Source: Trichocoleus sp. FACHB-40
GTDB lineage: Bacteria > Cyanobacteriota > Cyanobacteriia > Cyanobacteriales > FACHB-T130
Direction of reading: 5' to 3'
Length of the DNA: 64,000 nucleotides
NCBI RefSeq assembly: GCF_014695915.1
Contig: NZ_JACJPF010000052.1
Location: forward strand, 1 to 64,000
The notes under the pieces are model-generated. The model searched no databases and was not told the DNA's origin. It worked only from the letters and a program-made list of their open reading frames with translations. Position 1 is the stretch's first letter. Every line of letters starts with the position of its first letter. This document shows positions 42,660 to 52,114 of this stretch, one piece after another. A program made the translations under genes and the position numbers.

Positions 42660-43202
42660 ATGACTGATAACAACATTCCCCCTCTCGCCAGTTTAGAATA
42701 CATCCCTTACATTGACGAAAACGGACATTTGCCTGAGCAATGGCAGGGAAAAATTGGCGTATACGCAGTTTTTGATGATGAAAAAGTGCTGCAACTGATT
42801 AACTATTCTCGCGATATCTCAGTCAGCATCAAACAACATCTAGTGCGCCAACCTCAACACTGCTACTGGCTAAAAGCACACATTATCGAACGCCCTAACC
42901 GTACCATTCTCGAAAGTATTCGAGATGCTTGGATTGAAGAAAATGGTGCGATACCAGTAGGGAATAGTTCTGAAAAAGAAAAATGGAATGACCCCATCGA
43001 CGCAAAACTAGCGATGACAGCCGAGGAGCAGGCGAAGTTTACGAGCCTAACGATAGATGAAATAGGACAAGCAAAACTGTTAAAAAATGTAGCACGGCGA
43101 GTTGAAGAAGAAATCTTCACAGAGCTAAAAGCCCGTGGCGTACAAGTGGAACTCCGCTTCAATCCCAAATTAAAAGAAAGTGGCTTACTTGACCTAAAAT
43201 AA
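42660..43202 (+). CDS. GIY-YIG-like domain protein
   Basis: A 180-residue protein. GKIGVYAVFDDEKVLQLINY followed by SRDISVSIKQHL resembles the first GIY-YIG strands with the usual loop, and RTILESIRDAWIEENGAIP resembles the Glu helix. The GIY motif reads GVY-(11 residues)-LINYS, so the second motif is degenerate and nuclease activity is doubtful. The C-terminus (VARRVEEEIFTELKARGVQV) is helical. This form is shared by cyanobacteria and plastids. It lies 60 bp before the kinase gene on the same strand. Confidence 0.7.
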   Translation: MTDNNIPPLASLEYIPYIDENGHLPEQWQGKIGVYAVFDDEKVLQLINYSRDISVSIKQHLVRQPQHCYWLKAHIIERPNRTILESIRDAWIEENGAIPVGNSSEKEKWNDPIDAKLAMTAEEQAKFTSLTIDEIGQAKLLKNVARRVEEEIFTELKARGVQVELRFNPKLKESGLLDLK

Positions 43203-43261
43203 TTGCGGCTCTAAAATTCCCGTTTCGTCTTGGCACAAACCCTCGCTTGTGATTTTATCTC

Positions 43262-45070
43262 ATGCCCCCATTGCTGAACAATCGTTATAAAATTATCCAG
43301 ACTCTGGGAAGTGGTGGATTTGGCAACACCTTTCTAGCAGAAGATACTCATATGCCTTCGGGTCGTCGCTGTGCAATAAAACAGCTGAAGCCAATAGCAA
43401 ACGACCCCCAGATGTTCCTACAGGCTCAAACTCGTTTCCAGCGAGAAGCCGCAATTTTAGAGGATCTGGGTGAAGGCAGCAATCAAATTCCCAAGTTATA
43501 CGCCTACTTTTCGGAAGCTGGGCAGTTTTATCTGGTTCAGGAATTTATCGAGGGTCAAACGCTGACGAAGAAGGTGCAAGCCGAGGGAGTGCTTTCTGAG
43601 AAGGCGGTTAAGGATATTCTTGTGAGTTTGTTGCCAGTGCTGGATTTTGTCCACAGCAAGCGGATGATTCACCGGGATATCAAGCCGGACAATATTATTA
43701 TCCGGCAGCGGGATGGAAAGCCGGTGCTGATTGATTTCGGTGCTGTTAAGGAAAGTGTGGGCGCGGGGAATACTGCCGTAGGGAACGCCGTCGCCTCGAT
43801 GGTAATTGGTACGCCGGGGTTTATGCCTTCGGAACAGGGAGTAGGACACCCAGTATTCGCCAGCGATTTGTACAGTTTGGCGCTGACGGCGATTTATTTG
43901 CTGACTGGGAAACTGCCGCAAGATTTGCAGAGTGACCCCCGAACTGGGGAAATTTTGTGGCATCAATACGCATCGAATCTCAGTCCCGGCTTTACGGCGG
44001 TGTTGGATAAGGCGATTCAGTCGCATCCACGCGATCGCTTTTCCACTGCCAGAGAAATGCTTGATGCTTTACAATCTAGTGCCGCTTTTACCCCAACTCC
44101 TGCACTTTCTGACGTAGCAACAGTAGCAGTGTCTCCTGGTGCTGGCGCTAACATTCCGCCTACTCCTGTATATCCACAAACAGCAAACACCACACCGCCT
44201 GTCGTTGGTCAACCCCAACAGCGGAATCCTTTGCTGATCGGACTTTTAATTGCATTTGGTTTGGTAAGTGCGGCTGTAGCTGGCACCTTTCTTTTTACCA
44301 GAGGCCCGCAGTCGCCCGACCCGGTAGCCTCATCTCCTCCCCGCGCCGAGGAACCAATCCCCAGACAAACACAGCTAACCCCTTCTCCAACGCCTGACAA
44401 TTCGCCTGTAACCCGCGACGAACCAACACCTTCCGTAGCGATCGCGCCAACCCCGACACCAGAACCCGTGCGCGAACCGGAACCTACGCCAACCCCTGAA
44501 CCCGAACCCGTGCGGGAACCGGAACCTGCGCCAACGCCTGAACCAGCACGTCCCACACCGGAACCAGCACGTCCCACACCGGAACCAGCGCGTCCCACAC
44601 CGGAACCCGAAAACAATAACCCAGCGCCAAACGTATCTACCAGGGTTCCGACATTTCCAGTCGGTACAGCCAGAAGCGACGTACAAGCAGCACTCGGCAA
44701 GCCAAGCAAAGATGTCAGTGGTCTTTGGAGGACACGCGCTGTAATTTATGAAGTGGTGCCAGATCAGATTGACCTTGGCTACTTATTCGATCGCACTTCT
44801 GGACGGCTTCGGCAAACAGAGGTATCCTTTGCCGACTCGGTAGATCCTCAAACGATTTCAACCACATTGAATGGACTTTTACCCAGTGGTGCATCCCCAG
44901 ATATTCGCCAGGGACTCCGACAAGTGCAACGAGGGCGACGCACTTCTTATACTTTCACTCAAGGCAACTTAAGAGGAATGATTGTGCGGCAAGATTGTAA
45001 TGTTATTTACATTAGTATTTGGGATGCAGATTTACATGAATTTAATGTTAGTTCTGCTCGAAAGTGTTAA
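43262..45070 (+). CDS. membrane serine/threonine protein kinase with extracytoplasmic domain
   Basis: A 602-residue protein. The kinase domain (about 8-265) has the Gly loop GSGGFGNTF, the Lys in CAIKQLKP, HRDIKPDN and LIDFGAVKE. A membrane helix (LLIGLLIAFGLVSAAVAGTF, about 321-340) is followed by a proline-rich stalk (about 345-455) with PEPVREPEP and three PARPTPE repeats. A C-terminal domain (about 458-602; VPTFPVGTARSDVQAALGKP) lies outside the membrane and probably senses a signal. The FHA-domain transporter at 46141 is a natural reader of its phosphorylation. The stalk repeats suggest length variation. Confidence 0.9.
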   Translation: MPPLLNNRYKIIQTLGSGGFGNTFLAEDTHMPSGRRCAIKQLKPIANDPQMFLQAQTRFQREAAILEDLGEGSNQIPKLYAYFSEAGQFYLVQEFIEGQTLTKKVQAEGVLSEKAVKDILVSLLPVLDFVHSKRMIHRDIKPDNIIIRQRDGKPVLIDFGAVKESVGAGNTAVGNAVASMVIGTPGFMPSEQGVGHPVFASDLYSLALTAIYLLTGKLPQDLQSDPRTGEILWHQYASNLSPGFTAVLDKAIQSHPRDRFSTAREMLDALQSSAAFTPTPALSDVATVAVSPGAGANIPPTPVYPQTANTTPPVVGQPQQRNPLLIGLLIAFGLVSAAVAGTFLFTRGPQSPDPVASSPPRAEEPIPRQTQLTPSPTPDNSPVTRDEPTPSVAIAPTPTPEPVREPEPTPTPEPEPVREPEPAPTPEPARPTPEPARPTPEPARPTPEPENNNPAPNVSTRVPTFPVGTARSDVQAALGKPSKDVSGLWRTRAVIYEVVPDQIDLGYLFDRTSGRLRQTEVSFADSVDPQTISTTLNGLLPSGASPDIRQGLRQVQRGRRTSYTFTQGNLRGMIVRQDCNVIYISIWDADLHEFNVSSARKC

Positions 45071-45404
45071 AGCTAAAACACGGTAAACTGAACATCTCAC
45101 TTTTTTAAAGCGCAACAGCGACTAACGCCAAGTACGAACAAAGCAAGCCGTAGCTTAGCAGGATTTTAAGGTCGCTTATGCGGTCTTTGTTTGTATAGCG
45201 TCATGCTTTATTCTGAGCAGACTAAATTAGCTTTTTTGTCACAATTAAGTAGATGGGTAATATAAACTACTCAGATGCGATCGCATCTACCATAATTGAT
45301 ATTTAGATACTGAGTGACACTGATGAGAGACCGGGTACTCTAGGTGCTACAGGAAAGAGGTAATTACCGATTACCGATTACCAATTCAAAATTGGCATAA
45401 GTCA
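45071..45404. other. intergenic region, no gene seen
   Basis: It contains an imperfect hairpin (TACGAACAAAG with CTTTGTTTGTA, 45136-45196) and, directly before the broken kinase, three ACCGATTACC-type direct repeats (45360-45385). No gene. Confidence 0.4.
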
Positions 45405-45664
45405 ATGACACCAACACTCCTAAACAACCGCTATCGAATCATTCAGACTCTAGGAAGTGGTGGATTTGGCGATACCTTTCTCGCAGAAGATACCCAAATG
45501 CCATCGCAACGCCGCTGCGTGATTAAGCAGCTGAAACCGATAACAAATAACCCTCAAATTTACCAACTGGTGCAACAGCGGTTTCAACGAGAAGCGGCAA
45601 TTTTAGAATAACTTGGGGAAGAAAACCCGCAAATTCCGCGTTTATATGCCTATCTTGAATCAGT
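45405..45664 (+). pseudogene. truncated serine/threonine kinase paralogue
   Basis: It begins MTPTLLNNRYRIIQTLGSGG and continues FGDTFLAEDTQMPSQRRCVI with KQLKP, nearly the same as the kinase at 43262. An in-frame TAA (45609-45611) replaces a codon after REAAILE, and the frame goes on LGEENPQIPRLYAYLESV before homology ends near 45660. The catalytic loop is missing, so no active kinase results. It is a broken duplicate. Confidence 0.8.
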
Positions 45665-45763
45665 AACCACCAAGTTGTAGGTTGGGTTGAGGAACGAAAC
45701 CCAACCTACGTAAGGTTTGGATTTTTAGCTTTAAGTGAACCGTATTGGGTTACGAGAGGGTTT

Positions 45764-46120
45764 ATGCTTTTCTGGTTCAATCGACAAAAAAAGTTGGAGG
45801 AGTTTTTGCAGCGTTCTCCAATGAGCGACGAAGAATTTATGAATATGGTCAGATTGTCGGGGGATCTATTCAAGAAAGCAGCCAAATGCTATCGCTCAAA
45901 ATTGGGAGAAATGTTTCGCGTTCCTCCTGAGAAGATATATCCAGATGATAGTTTTAGTGAGTTAGCTCGCCTTGGGACTTCAGACTGGGACATTCTTGAG
46001 ATCGTTCTTTTCCTAGAACAAATATTAGAAGTTGAACTTGATGATACAAAAGTTCCTGAATGGAACTTGAAAACGACTGTAGGACAGTGGATAATAGACT
46101 TACTTGTAAGGGGAAGCTGA
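45764..46120 (+). CDS. acyl-carrier-protein-like small protein (DUF1493-type)
   Basis: A 118-residue protein. The part FRVPPEKIYPDDSFSELARL, GTSDWDILEIVLFLEQILEV and LKTTVGQWIIDLL follows the ACP four-helix layout. The carrier Ser normally follows Asp (DSL); here it is TSDWD, so phosphopantetheine attachment is uncertain. The N-terminal 30 residues (FWFNRQKKLEEFLQRSPMSD) are basic. It lies after the broken kinase and converges with the FHA transporter. Function not known. Confidence 0.5.
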   Translation: MLFWFNRQKKLEEFLQRSPMSDEEFMNMVRLSGDLFKKAAKCYRSKLGEMFRVPPEKIYPDDSFSELARLGTSDWDILEIVLFLEQILEVELDDTKVPEWNLKTTVGQWIIDLLVRGS

Positions 46121-46140
46121 GACACCTGCCCCACTGAGAA

Positions 46141-48531
46141 TTAAAAAATATCTTTTCGCTTCTGTAACCACCAAGTTACTGTTAAATAAACAAAAGTGTG
46201 CAGCAACAATATACCCCAATTTAAACCCAAATTATCCCACGTTGCAGCGTAAATTGGTGTCTTTTCAAAGGGCATGGGAGCTAGCGTACCATTAGGTAAA
46301 TAAATCGGGTCGGGAACCATAGCATTAATATTTACCAAAGAACCATAAGCGCCAACAGACCAGCGGCTTAACATTAGCCATGATAATTTGCTGGCGATGC
46401 CTTCCATCTTAAATAAGACACCGGAAAATATAATTTGAGGTAATAAAAGTAGAGGTAACGCACTATTGGCTTGACTGCTATTTTTGACAATAGCTGAGAC
46501 AAGTAAACCCAAACTCATGCTGGTGACAAGAGTAAGAAAAGTAGTAATTGCAAGTCCCATAGTCCACGGAATTAGCTCAGGGGTGGGAGATTTAAAAAAT
46601 ATTAAAATTACCAGTGACATTAACAAACTTTGGAGTAAAGCAAGCCCCGAAAGTATCAATATTTTAGAACCGAGATAGGGGATTAATCCTAAATTAACCA
46701 ATCTTTCTCTCATGTAAATCGCCGCTTCTTTCACAATTTCTTGTAAGGAACTGGAAAGCCCAACCCAAATAGCGGCACAGGTAAAGACAAATAATACTCG
46801 CAATGCTAAAGGTGCGAGACTTGGGTCGGATTCGCTACCTACAACGAGGGGATTTTTACCTTGAATTGCCAAAGGAATCAAGGCAATACCGATGGGAGCA
46901 GTTAAAAGGGATAATCCTAGATAGATGCGATCGCGTCTGATCAGCTTAAAATAGCGATCGCTTAATATAGCTAGCTGCTTAAAAGGAGAGATATTAACTT
47001 TCTTCGGCGTTTCCTCGTTCTGTTGTAGCACCTGAGTTCCACCACCGATGTAATTGCCGATATAATTTTGATAATCAGGAGATTTGTGAAAATCTGCCGA
47101 AATTTGCTTGACAGTCGCCTCTGTTTCTGCGTCTGTTTCCTTCTCCAACTGAGTGTAAATATCGGCAAAATCGCCAGTTGTAATCCCAAAAAACTTTAGC
47201 GCGTCATTAGGCGAACCAAAGTAACAAAGCCGTCCACCGCGACCGAGAAAGATAATGCGATCGCATATTTTAATATTCGCCGTTGCATGAGTAACTAAAA
47301 TAATCGTGCGTCCCTCCAAAGCCAATTTCCGCAACAGCTGCATCATCTTCTTATCTAAACCAGGATCAAGTCCAGAAGTCGGTTCATCTAAGAAAAACAA
47401 CTTTGGATCAGCTAAAAGTTCTACCCCAATACTGACTCGCTTCCGCTGGCCGCCGCTGAGATTTTTTATTAGCGCATCCCGCCAATGAGACATTTCAATA
47501 TCCTTAAGCGTTTTTTCTACCACCTGTTCCACATCCGTATCTGGCGGTAATCGCAAGGACGCTGCATAAGAAAGCACTTCCGCCACCGTTAAATCCCGGT
47601 GCAAAATGTCATCTTGAGGCACATACCCAATTTGGGTGCGATAAATATTAAAGTCCTTTTGCAAATTGTCCCCATTGAGATAAACCGCGCCGCTAGCCGT
47701 CTCCTCAATCCCTAACAGCGCCTTCAGCAACGTAGATTTCCCAGTTCCACTTCCGCCCACCAAAGCCACAAATTGTCGCGGTTCAATTGCCAGAGAAATG
47801 TCATCCAGCCGCCCTTTTATTACCAGATTCTCAGCATCAAGGCGAATTTTATCGCCTTGGTCGAGTATCATCAAATCATCACCGCGCAACACCAGGGTAA
47901 ACGGCCCAATCCGAATCATGGCACCCGGTTGTAGCACTGCCGAACCTGTCACTTTTTGCCCATTTACAAACACACCATTTTGACTATGATCTTGCAAAAT
48001 ATAGCGCCCCTGAGCATCAGCATCAATGGTGGCGTGGCGACGAGAAACTATCGGCGCATCCAATTGCAAAACGGCATTACCGGAGGGTTCGCGACCTAGT
48101 TCCACCGACTGATTTTTTAGGGAGATAGAACGCAGCAGGGGTTGCGTTGCTGTCTGAGAACTGGAAGGATTAAAATATCGCAACTGAATTAAGTTTTGGG
48201 GATTCTGTCCAATATGAATTTCAGTGGCGTTTTCCAGGCGATACCCTTCAGTTGGTGTTATCCGCGTGTGATTGAAAAATAGCCCATTGGTACTGCGCTT
48301 GTAACCATCCCCGTCATGGATGCGGTAGTCATCCCCTTCCTTACGTAACACAGCGTGACAACCAGAGATTACTCCCCAGTCATCAGGAAGCACCAAATCG
48401 GCCCGTTCAGGGTCGCGGCCCAGGAAATGTTGATTTTCCTTCAGTTCAAAACGTTTGATCTGCCCTTTATTATTTAGAACTATGAAGGGACTTGTGCTGA
48501 CAACGGTTGGCTTGCTGGGTTTGCGGATCAT
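46141..48531 (-). CDS. double-FHA ABC transporter (ABCG-type half transporter)
   Basis: A 796-residue protein. Two FHA domains come first: about 28-100 (LGRDPERADLVLPDDWGVIS, CHAVLRKEG) and about 145-215 (ELGREPSGNAVLQLDAPIVS, RRHATIDAD). Each keeps the G-R, S-x-x-H and N residues that bind phosphothreonine. The ATPase has GGSGTGKSTLLKALLG (about 257), LSGGQRKRVSIGVELL (about 355) and LFFLDEPTSGLDPG. The C-terminal half has about six membrane helices of the ABC2/ABCG type (QVLQ loop; LPLLLLPQIIFSGVLFKMEG). ABCG half-size proteins dimerise. FHA domains imply control by a Ser/Thr kinase such as the one at 43262. The substrate is unknown. Confidence 0.9.
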   Translation of the reverse strand: MIRKPSKPTVVSTSPFIVLNNKGQIKRFELKENQHFLGRDPERADLVLPDDWGVISGCHAVLRKEGDDYRIHDGDGYKRSTNGLFFNHTRITPTEGYRLENATEIHIGQNPQNLIQLRYFNPSSSQTATQPLLRSISLKNQSVELGREPSGNAVLQLDAPIVSRRHATIDADAQGRYILQDHSQNGVFVNGQKVTGSAVLQPGAMIRIGPFTLVLRGDDLMILDQGDKIRLDAENLVIKGRLDDISLAIEPRQFVALVGGSGTGKSTLLKALLGIEETASGAVYLNGDNLQKDFNIYRTQIGYVPQDDILHRDLTVAEVLSYAASLRLPPDTDVEQVVEKTLKDIEMSHWRDALIKNLSGGQRKRVSIGVELLADPKLFFLDEPTSGLDPGLDKKMMQLLRKLALEGRTIILVTHATANIKICDRIIFLGRGGRLCYFGSPNDALKFFGITTGDFADIYTQLEKETDAETEATVKQISADFHKSPDYQNYIGNYIGGGTQVLQQNEETPKKVNISPFKQLAILSDRYFKLIRRDRIYLGLSLLTAPIGIALIPLAIQGKNPLVVGSESDPSLAPLALRVLFVFTCAAIWVGLSSSLQEIVKEAAIYMRERLVNLGLIPYLGSKILILSGLALLQSLLMSLVILIFFKSPTPELIPWTMGLAITTFLTLVTSMSLGLLVSAIVKNSSQANSALPLLLLPQIIFSGVLFKMEGIASKLSWLMLSRWSVGAYGSLVNINAMVPDPIYLPNGTLAPMPFEKTPIYAATWDNLGLNWGILLLHTFVYLTVTWWLQKRKDIF

Positions 48532-48642
48532 TTCAAGTAGTTGTTAGTTGTTATTCTTTACTGGTTAGGCTTAATATATTTATCCATGATATCTGCATTT
48601 TTAAGCTGCCACCATAGTTGAAACATCAGAGTGTTTTTGCTT

Positions 48643-48768
48643 ATGAAAATTGAAGAAGTATTATCCTATAGAGGCATTATTCATTTGGACACAGATATTA
48701 AGAATGTTATTCCTGTCTTTGTCGGAACCCGTGCGCCATTAAAGGCACTTTTCGACAATCGCGAATAA
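48643..48768 (+). pseudogene. truncated DUF433-family antitoxin-like fragment
   Basis: Forty-one codons: IEEVLSYRGIIHLDTDIKNV then IPVFVGTRAPLKALFDN, with a TAA where the family continues through its helix-turn-helix. Coding-like text (TYGVSLDEKLDISNLYTPE) follows out of frame at about 48785. DUF433 proteins are commonly antitoxins of PIN-like toxins. It is decayed. Confidence 0.55.
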
Positions 48769-49164
48769 GATAGTTAGATAAACTTATGGCGTTTCCCTAG
48801 ATGAAAAATTGGATATTTCAAATCTTTATACGCCTGAATAAAATTTTATTCATACTTTAGCCAAATCTTCTTTATATTAAAATTTGAGTAAAATAAAAAA
48901 ATGCTAACGTTTTCTAATACTCGCACTGATAACTTATTAACGAGCTAAATCATATAATCAAATTCTAAAACAAGGTATAGCAATTTCCCTCCATTTATGA
49001 AACTCTCTTTTTTCTCTCCCTCTGCGCCTCTGCGCCTCTGCGGTTCATTAATATTCCTATAAATCGGATTGCTGTATGAACAAGCCTCCGAAACCACGCC
49101 ATATTTCGGTAATTAATTTACTCAAAAATTGCTTCAAGATCCAAAATTGTAAAGGGTGTAGATA
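48769..49164. other. intergenic region, no gene seen beyond the DUF433 tail
   Basis: AT-rich sequence with a pyrimidine-rich CTCTGCGCCTCTGCGCCTCT motif (49019-49038) typical of dispersed cyanobacterial repeats. No promoter was identified with confidence. Confidence 0.3.
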
Positions 49165-50610
49165 GTGCGTCCAAAACCGCCACCAGGATGGGATGAGATT
49201 GACGAAGAGATTGCCGAACTGGAGGCAGAACTTGACCATACTTATCAAGTAATTGAAAATTTACGGTTGCAGAATGTGCAACTAAAAAAACAAATTAATT
49301 ACTTAAAAAAGCGCGAAAAGCAACAACAGGACAAGCTTAAAAGAAAGCGGGTTCCACCGCCAAGTTCGCCCAACCGAAAGCCTAAACCAAGACAAGCTTC
49401 AGGTAAAACTCCTAAGAGGCGCGTATCTAAACGCCGCGTTAAACTTTCTTGTCTGCAATTTATCTTACTAGCGATCGCAGTTGCTACAATCTTCACAACT
49501 CTAGGATTATTTGTCACTCGCCTAATAATTCAGCGTCCGACAAGGCCATCTGTCGAACCATCCCCAACTGTGCCACAAACGCTGTATTTACCTCCTTCCC
49601 CACCGATATTTTCAGACTTACCTCAAGCAGCCTCACAACCAGTTCCCTCGCGTTTACCAGGACGAGAAAATTCCGAAGTTGTCTATAACCTCACGTCCCC
49701 ACCAAGCTTTCAGCAAAGCGCCAGATTGCAAGAAATTGTTGATGGAATTGTGAGACTTGTTGCTGCTAGGGATTTTCCTAAGAAACCTTTATCTATCACC
49801 TTAATAGATGTAAAGCGTAAAGAAATTGCCGGATATAGACAAGATCAATTGCGATATCCTGCCAGCGTGATTAAAATGTTTTGGATGACGGTTGCTTATG
49901 CTCAAATAGAAAACAGCATTTGGGAAAATGAGGGTGATTTTAATATATATATATCTAAAATGGTTCAGGATTCTGATAACCAGGCGGCTAGTTTCATTCT
50001 TGACAGTATAACCAACACCGAATCTGGTTCAAGAAAATCAGAAGCAGAATTTCAAGTTTGGCTAAATAAACGTCAACAAGTTAACAGATTTTTTCAAGCC
50101 GCAGGCTATGAGAACATCAATATCAACCAAAAGACTTATCCCGTTTATTACCTAAAACTTCCAGAACCGAAAGGTATCGATTTGCAGATGCGAGGAGATC
50201 CGCAAAATCCTATCCGCAATCAAATAACAACAGACCACGCCGCCAGACTTATTTACGAAATTTGCGCGACTGGAGAGGCTGTTTCACCAGCAGCAAGCGA
50301 AAAAATGTGCGGATGGCTAATACGAGATTTGCGTCCGGAAGTTTGGAAAAAACAGTGGCAAGATCCTGGTGATTTTAACCCTATACGAGGTTTTTTTGGC
50401 GAGTCTTTAACTAAGGCTGACGTAAAGTTCGCTTCCAAAGCTGGCTGGACTTCCAATTCACGGCAAGAGGTAGCTTTTGTGGCGACGAAAGATGGCGAAA
50501 CGGCTTATGTTCTGGCTGTTTTTGGTAACGATGACGCTTATGCTAATGATGGGAAAATTTTTCCTAGAATTTCTCGTTTAGTTTTTAAACGAATGAGAGC
50601 TAGTAATTAA
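49165..50610 (+). CDS. membrane-anchored class A beta-lactamase-like serine hydrolase
   Basis: A 481-residue protein from a GTG start. The N-terminus is a coiled coil (about 9-55; EEIAELEAELDHTYQVIENL), then a Lys/Arg/Pro stretch, a membrane helix (FILLAIAVATIFTTLGLFVT, about 99-119) and a periplasmic catalytic domain. YPASVIKMFWM gives SxxK (Ser about 234), MVQDSDNQAAS the SDN-type motif (about 270), and FASKAGWTS the KTG-like element (about 425). All three sites of penicillin-recognising enzymes are present. A role in peptidoglycan remodelling is more likely than resistance, given the anchor and coiled coil, but this is inference. Confidence 0.75.
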   Translation: MRPKPPPGWDEIDEEIAELEAELDHTYQVIENLRLQNVQLKKQINYLKKREKQQQDKLKRKRVPPPSSPNRKPKPRQASGKTPKRRVSKRRVKLSCLQFILLAIAVATIFTTLGLFVTRLIIQRPTRPSVEPSPTVPQTLYLPPSPPIFSDLPQAASQPVPSRLPGRENSEVVYNLTSPPSFQQSARLQEIVDGIVRLVAARDFPKKPLSITLIDVKRKEIAGYRQDQLRYPASVIKMFWMTVAYAQIENSIWENEGDFNIYISKMVQDSDNQAASFILDSITNTESGSRKSEAEFQVWLNKRQQVNRFFQAAGYENININQKTYPVYYLKLPEPKGIDLQMRGDPQNPIRNQITTDHAARLIYEICATGEAVSPAASEKMCGWLIRDLRPEVWKKQWQDPGDFNPIRGFFGESLTKADVKFASKAGWTSNSRQEVAFVATKDGETAYVLAVFGNDDAYANDGKIFPRISRLVFKRMRASN

Positions 50611-51003
50611 TGGTAATGATTTAATCGCGATCGCATCTTTAAAATTCATAGCACGACAGCCTATCGCGATCGCATACCCACCGTCATAAAACTTTACTTT
50701 TCCATACCCGCGATAAGTTCGTCGCCTCACCGATTGTCTTCACATAGCTGTATGCTCATCTCATAGGTTCAAAAACCGTCATCAGAACAAATACTAGAAC
50801 TTCATACAATCTTCACGCAATTATTTCTGTGTTAATACCTATAGAAACCGCTTGAGCTAAGGAAAAAAGCTAGTTTTATCAGTATATTTACCTTGCTTGT
50901 ATAAAAATAATTGCCTTTTTTTGATGAAGATTCCGTATAACTACTAGAAATTTCTTGGTACGCTATGTAGTATTTGATAAATAGACTTGTGTTTATAAAA
51001 ATT
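50611..51003. other. intergenic region, no gene seen
   Basis: Two HIP1 sites (50628, 50665) and AT-rich sequence. TATAGAAACCGCTTGAGC and TTGCTTGTATAAAAATAA (50840-50910) may hold promoter elements of the small membrane-protein gene. Confidence 0.3.
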
Positions 51004-51246
51004 ATGTACAACTCTCAAGAAGCACCATCCCTAAGTAAGAGTTTTAACACAGAGAGTGAATTTATTTTCCCAAACCAGATCAAAATTAGCCGCCGAAGCC
51101 GCCGCTTAGTATTTTCTAGGTTCCTGCTGTTGACGTTTGTAGGTTCTATTTTGGGAATATTGTTAGGAGCGGGGCTGAGTATAGGCATGGCTATACTCGC
51201 TTTTATTGTCTTGTGGACAATATTGATTAGTGTTAGTTCAAGTTGA
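51004..51246 (+). CDS. small membrane protein
   Basis: An 80-residue protein from the ATG at 51004 (an alternative start is at 50974). A polar N-terminus (EAPSLSKSFNTESEFIFPNQ) is followed by a basic turn (KISRRSRRLVFSRF) and a hydrophobic hairpin with GSILGILLGAGLSIGMAILA, probably two short membrane helices. No family recognised. Basic residues before the helices place the N-terminus inside the cell. Confidence 0.55.
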   Translation: MYNSQEAPSLSKSFNTESEFIFPNQIKISRRSRRLVFSRFLLLTFVGSILGILLGAGLSIGMAILAFIVLWTILISVSSS

Positions 51247-51367
51247 TTGTCTGTTGGGCCTGTGCGAATTAGGGAACCCCAATCATCTTTAATATTTGTT
51301 GGGTTTTTACTTCAAACGCCACGCACCCCCGTGCGAGGGTGACTTCCATTCCCTACAACTACAACTC

Positions 51368-52114
51368 TTATTCCGCATTCAAAAATTCTAAATACCCATT
51401 GCTGAGTTCCTTCACAGCTAATTCATAAAACTGCTTGCCGTGTTCGGGTGTCGCCAAAGCAGGATTAGAACCCATGCGCCCATCAGGATAACGCACTCGG
51501 AAGTCAGCAGCACCATAAATTTTGTATCCAGAATTAACTTCCGCTGCAAGAGGTGCTTGCTTAATCGCCTCTGGATAGACATATTGAGTTACAGCAACTT
51601 CACTAGGCGTAGCATGAGAGCCTTCTTGGTCGCCGTATAATTCTTTTGCCAGTTTGTAGACCGATCCGCACATGAACCAGTTACCTACTTGACACTTTAC
51701 TAAGTGGGCATTGGGAAGATTTAAGTCGGCTAAATGAGCATAAGTCTCAGCGAAAGCAGCCTTCAGTGTTGCAATATTGCCACCATGACCATTAATAAAG
51801 AAAAACTTGGTAAAACCAGCTTTAGCTAAACAAGTAATATATTCTTGAATCACCTGAATCATTGTGCTGGGGCGCAAGCTAATCGTACCGGGAAAAGCTG
51901 TGTGGTGCAAAGCCATACCAACATTGATGGTAGGGCCAACGATTGCGCTGATAGATTCTCCCACACCACGAGCGATCGCTTCGGCACAAATCGCATCCGT
52001 CCCAATTAACCCAGTAGGCCCGTGTTGCTCTGTCGAACCAATCGGTAAAATAATTCCGGTAGAGCTGACTAAATAAGCTTCTACTTCAGTCCAGGTACTT
52101 AAGTGCAGCAGCAT
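51368..52114 (-). CDS. creatininase-family amidohydrolase
   Basis: A 248-residue protein. The family metal-binding motifs are present: LPIGSTEQHGPTGLIGTDAI (Glu, His, Asp), FFINGHGGNIATL (NGHGGN) and DQEGSHATPSEVA (Glu/His). Members hydrolyse small cyclic amides (creatinine, formamides in pterin and mycofactocin pathways). The natural substrate is not shown by context. It is divergent from the response regulator at 52285. Confidence 0.9.
   Translation of the reverse strand: MLLHLSTWTEVEAYLVSSTGIILPIGSTEQHGPTGLIGTDAICAEAIARGVGESISAIVGPTINVGMALHHTAFPGTISLRPSTMIQVIQEYITCLAKAGFTKFFFINGHGGNIATLKAAFAETYAHLADLNLPNAHLVKCQVGNWFMCGSVYKLAKELYGDQEGSHATPSEVAVTQYVYPEAIKQAPLAAEVNSGYKIYGAADFRVRYPDGRMGSNPALATPEHGKQFYELAVKELSNGYLEFLNAE

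Noticed and set aside
44209-44709. 166-codon minus-strand Gly/Ser-rich frame
   Set aside because: It is the shadow of the proline-rich stalk of the kinase.
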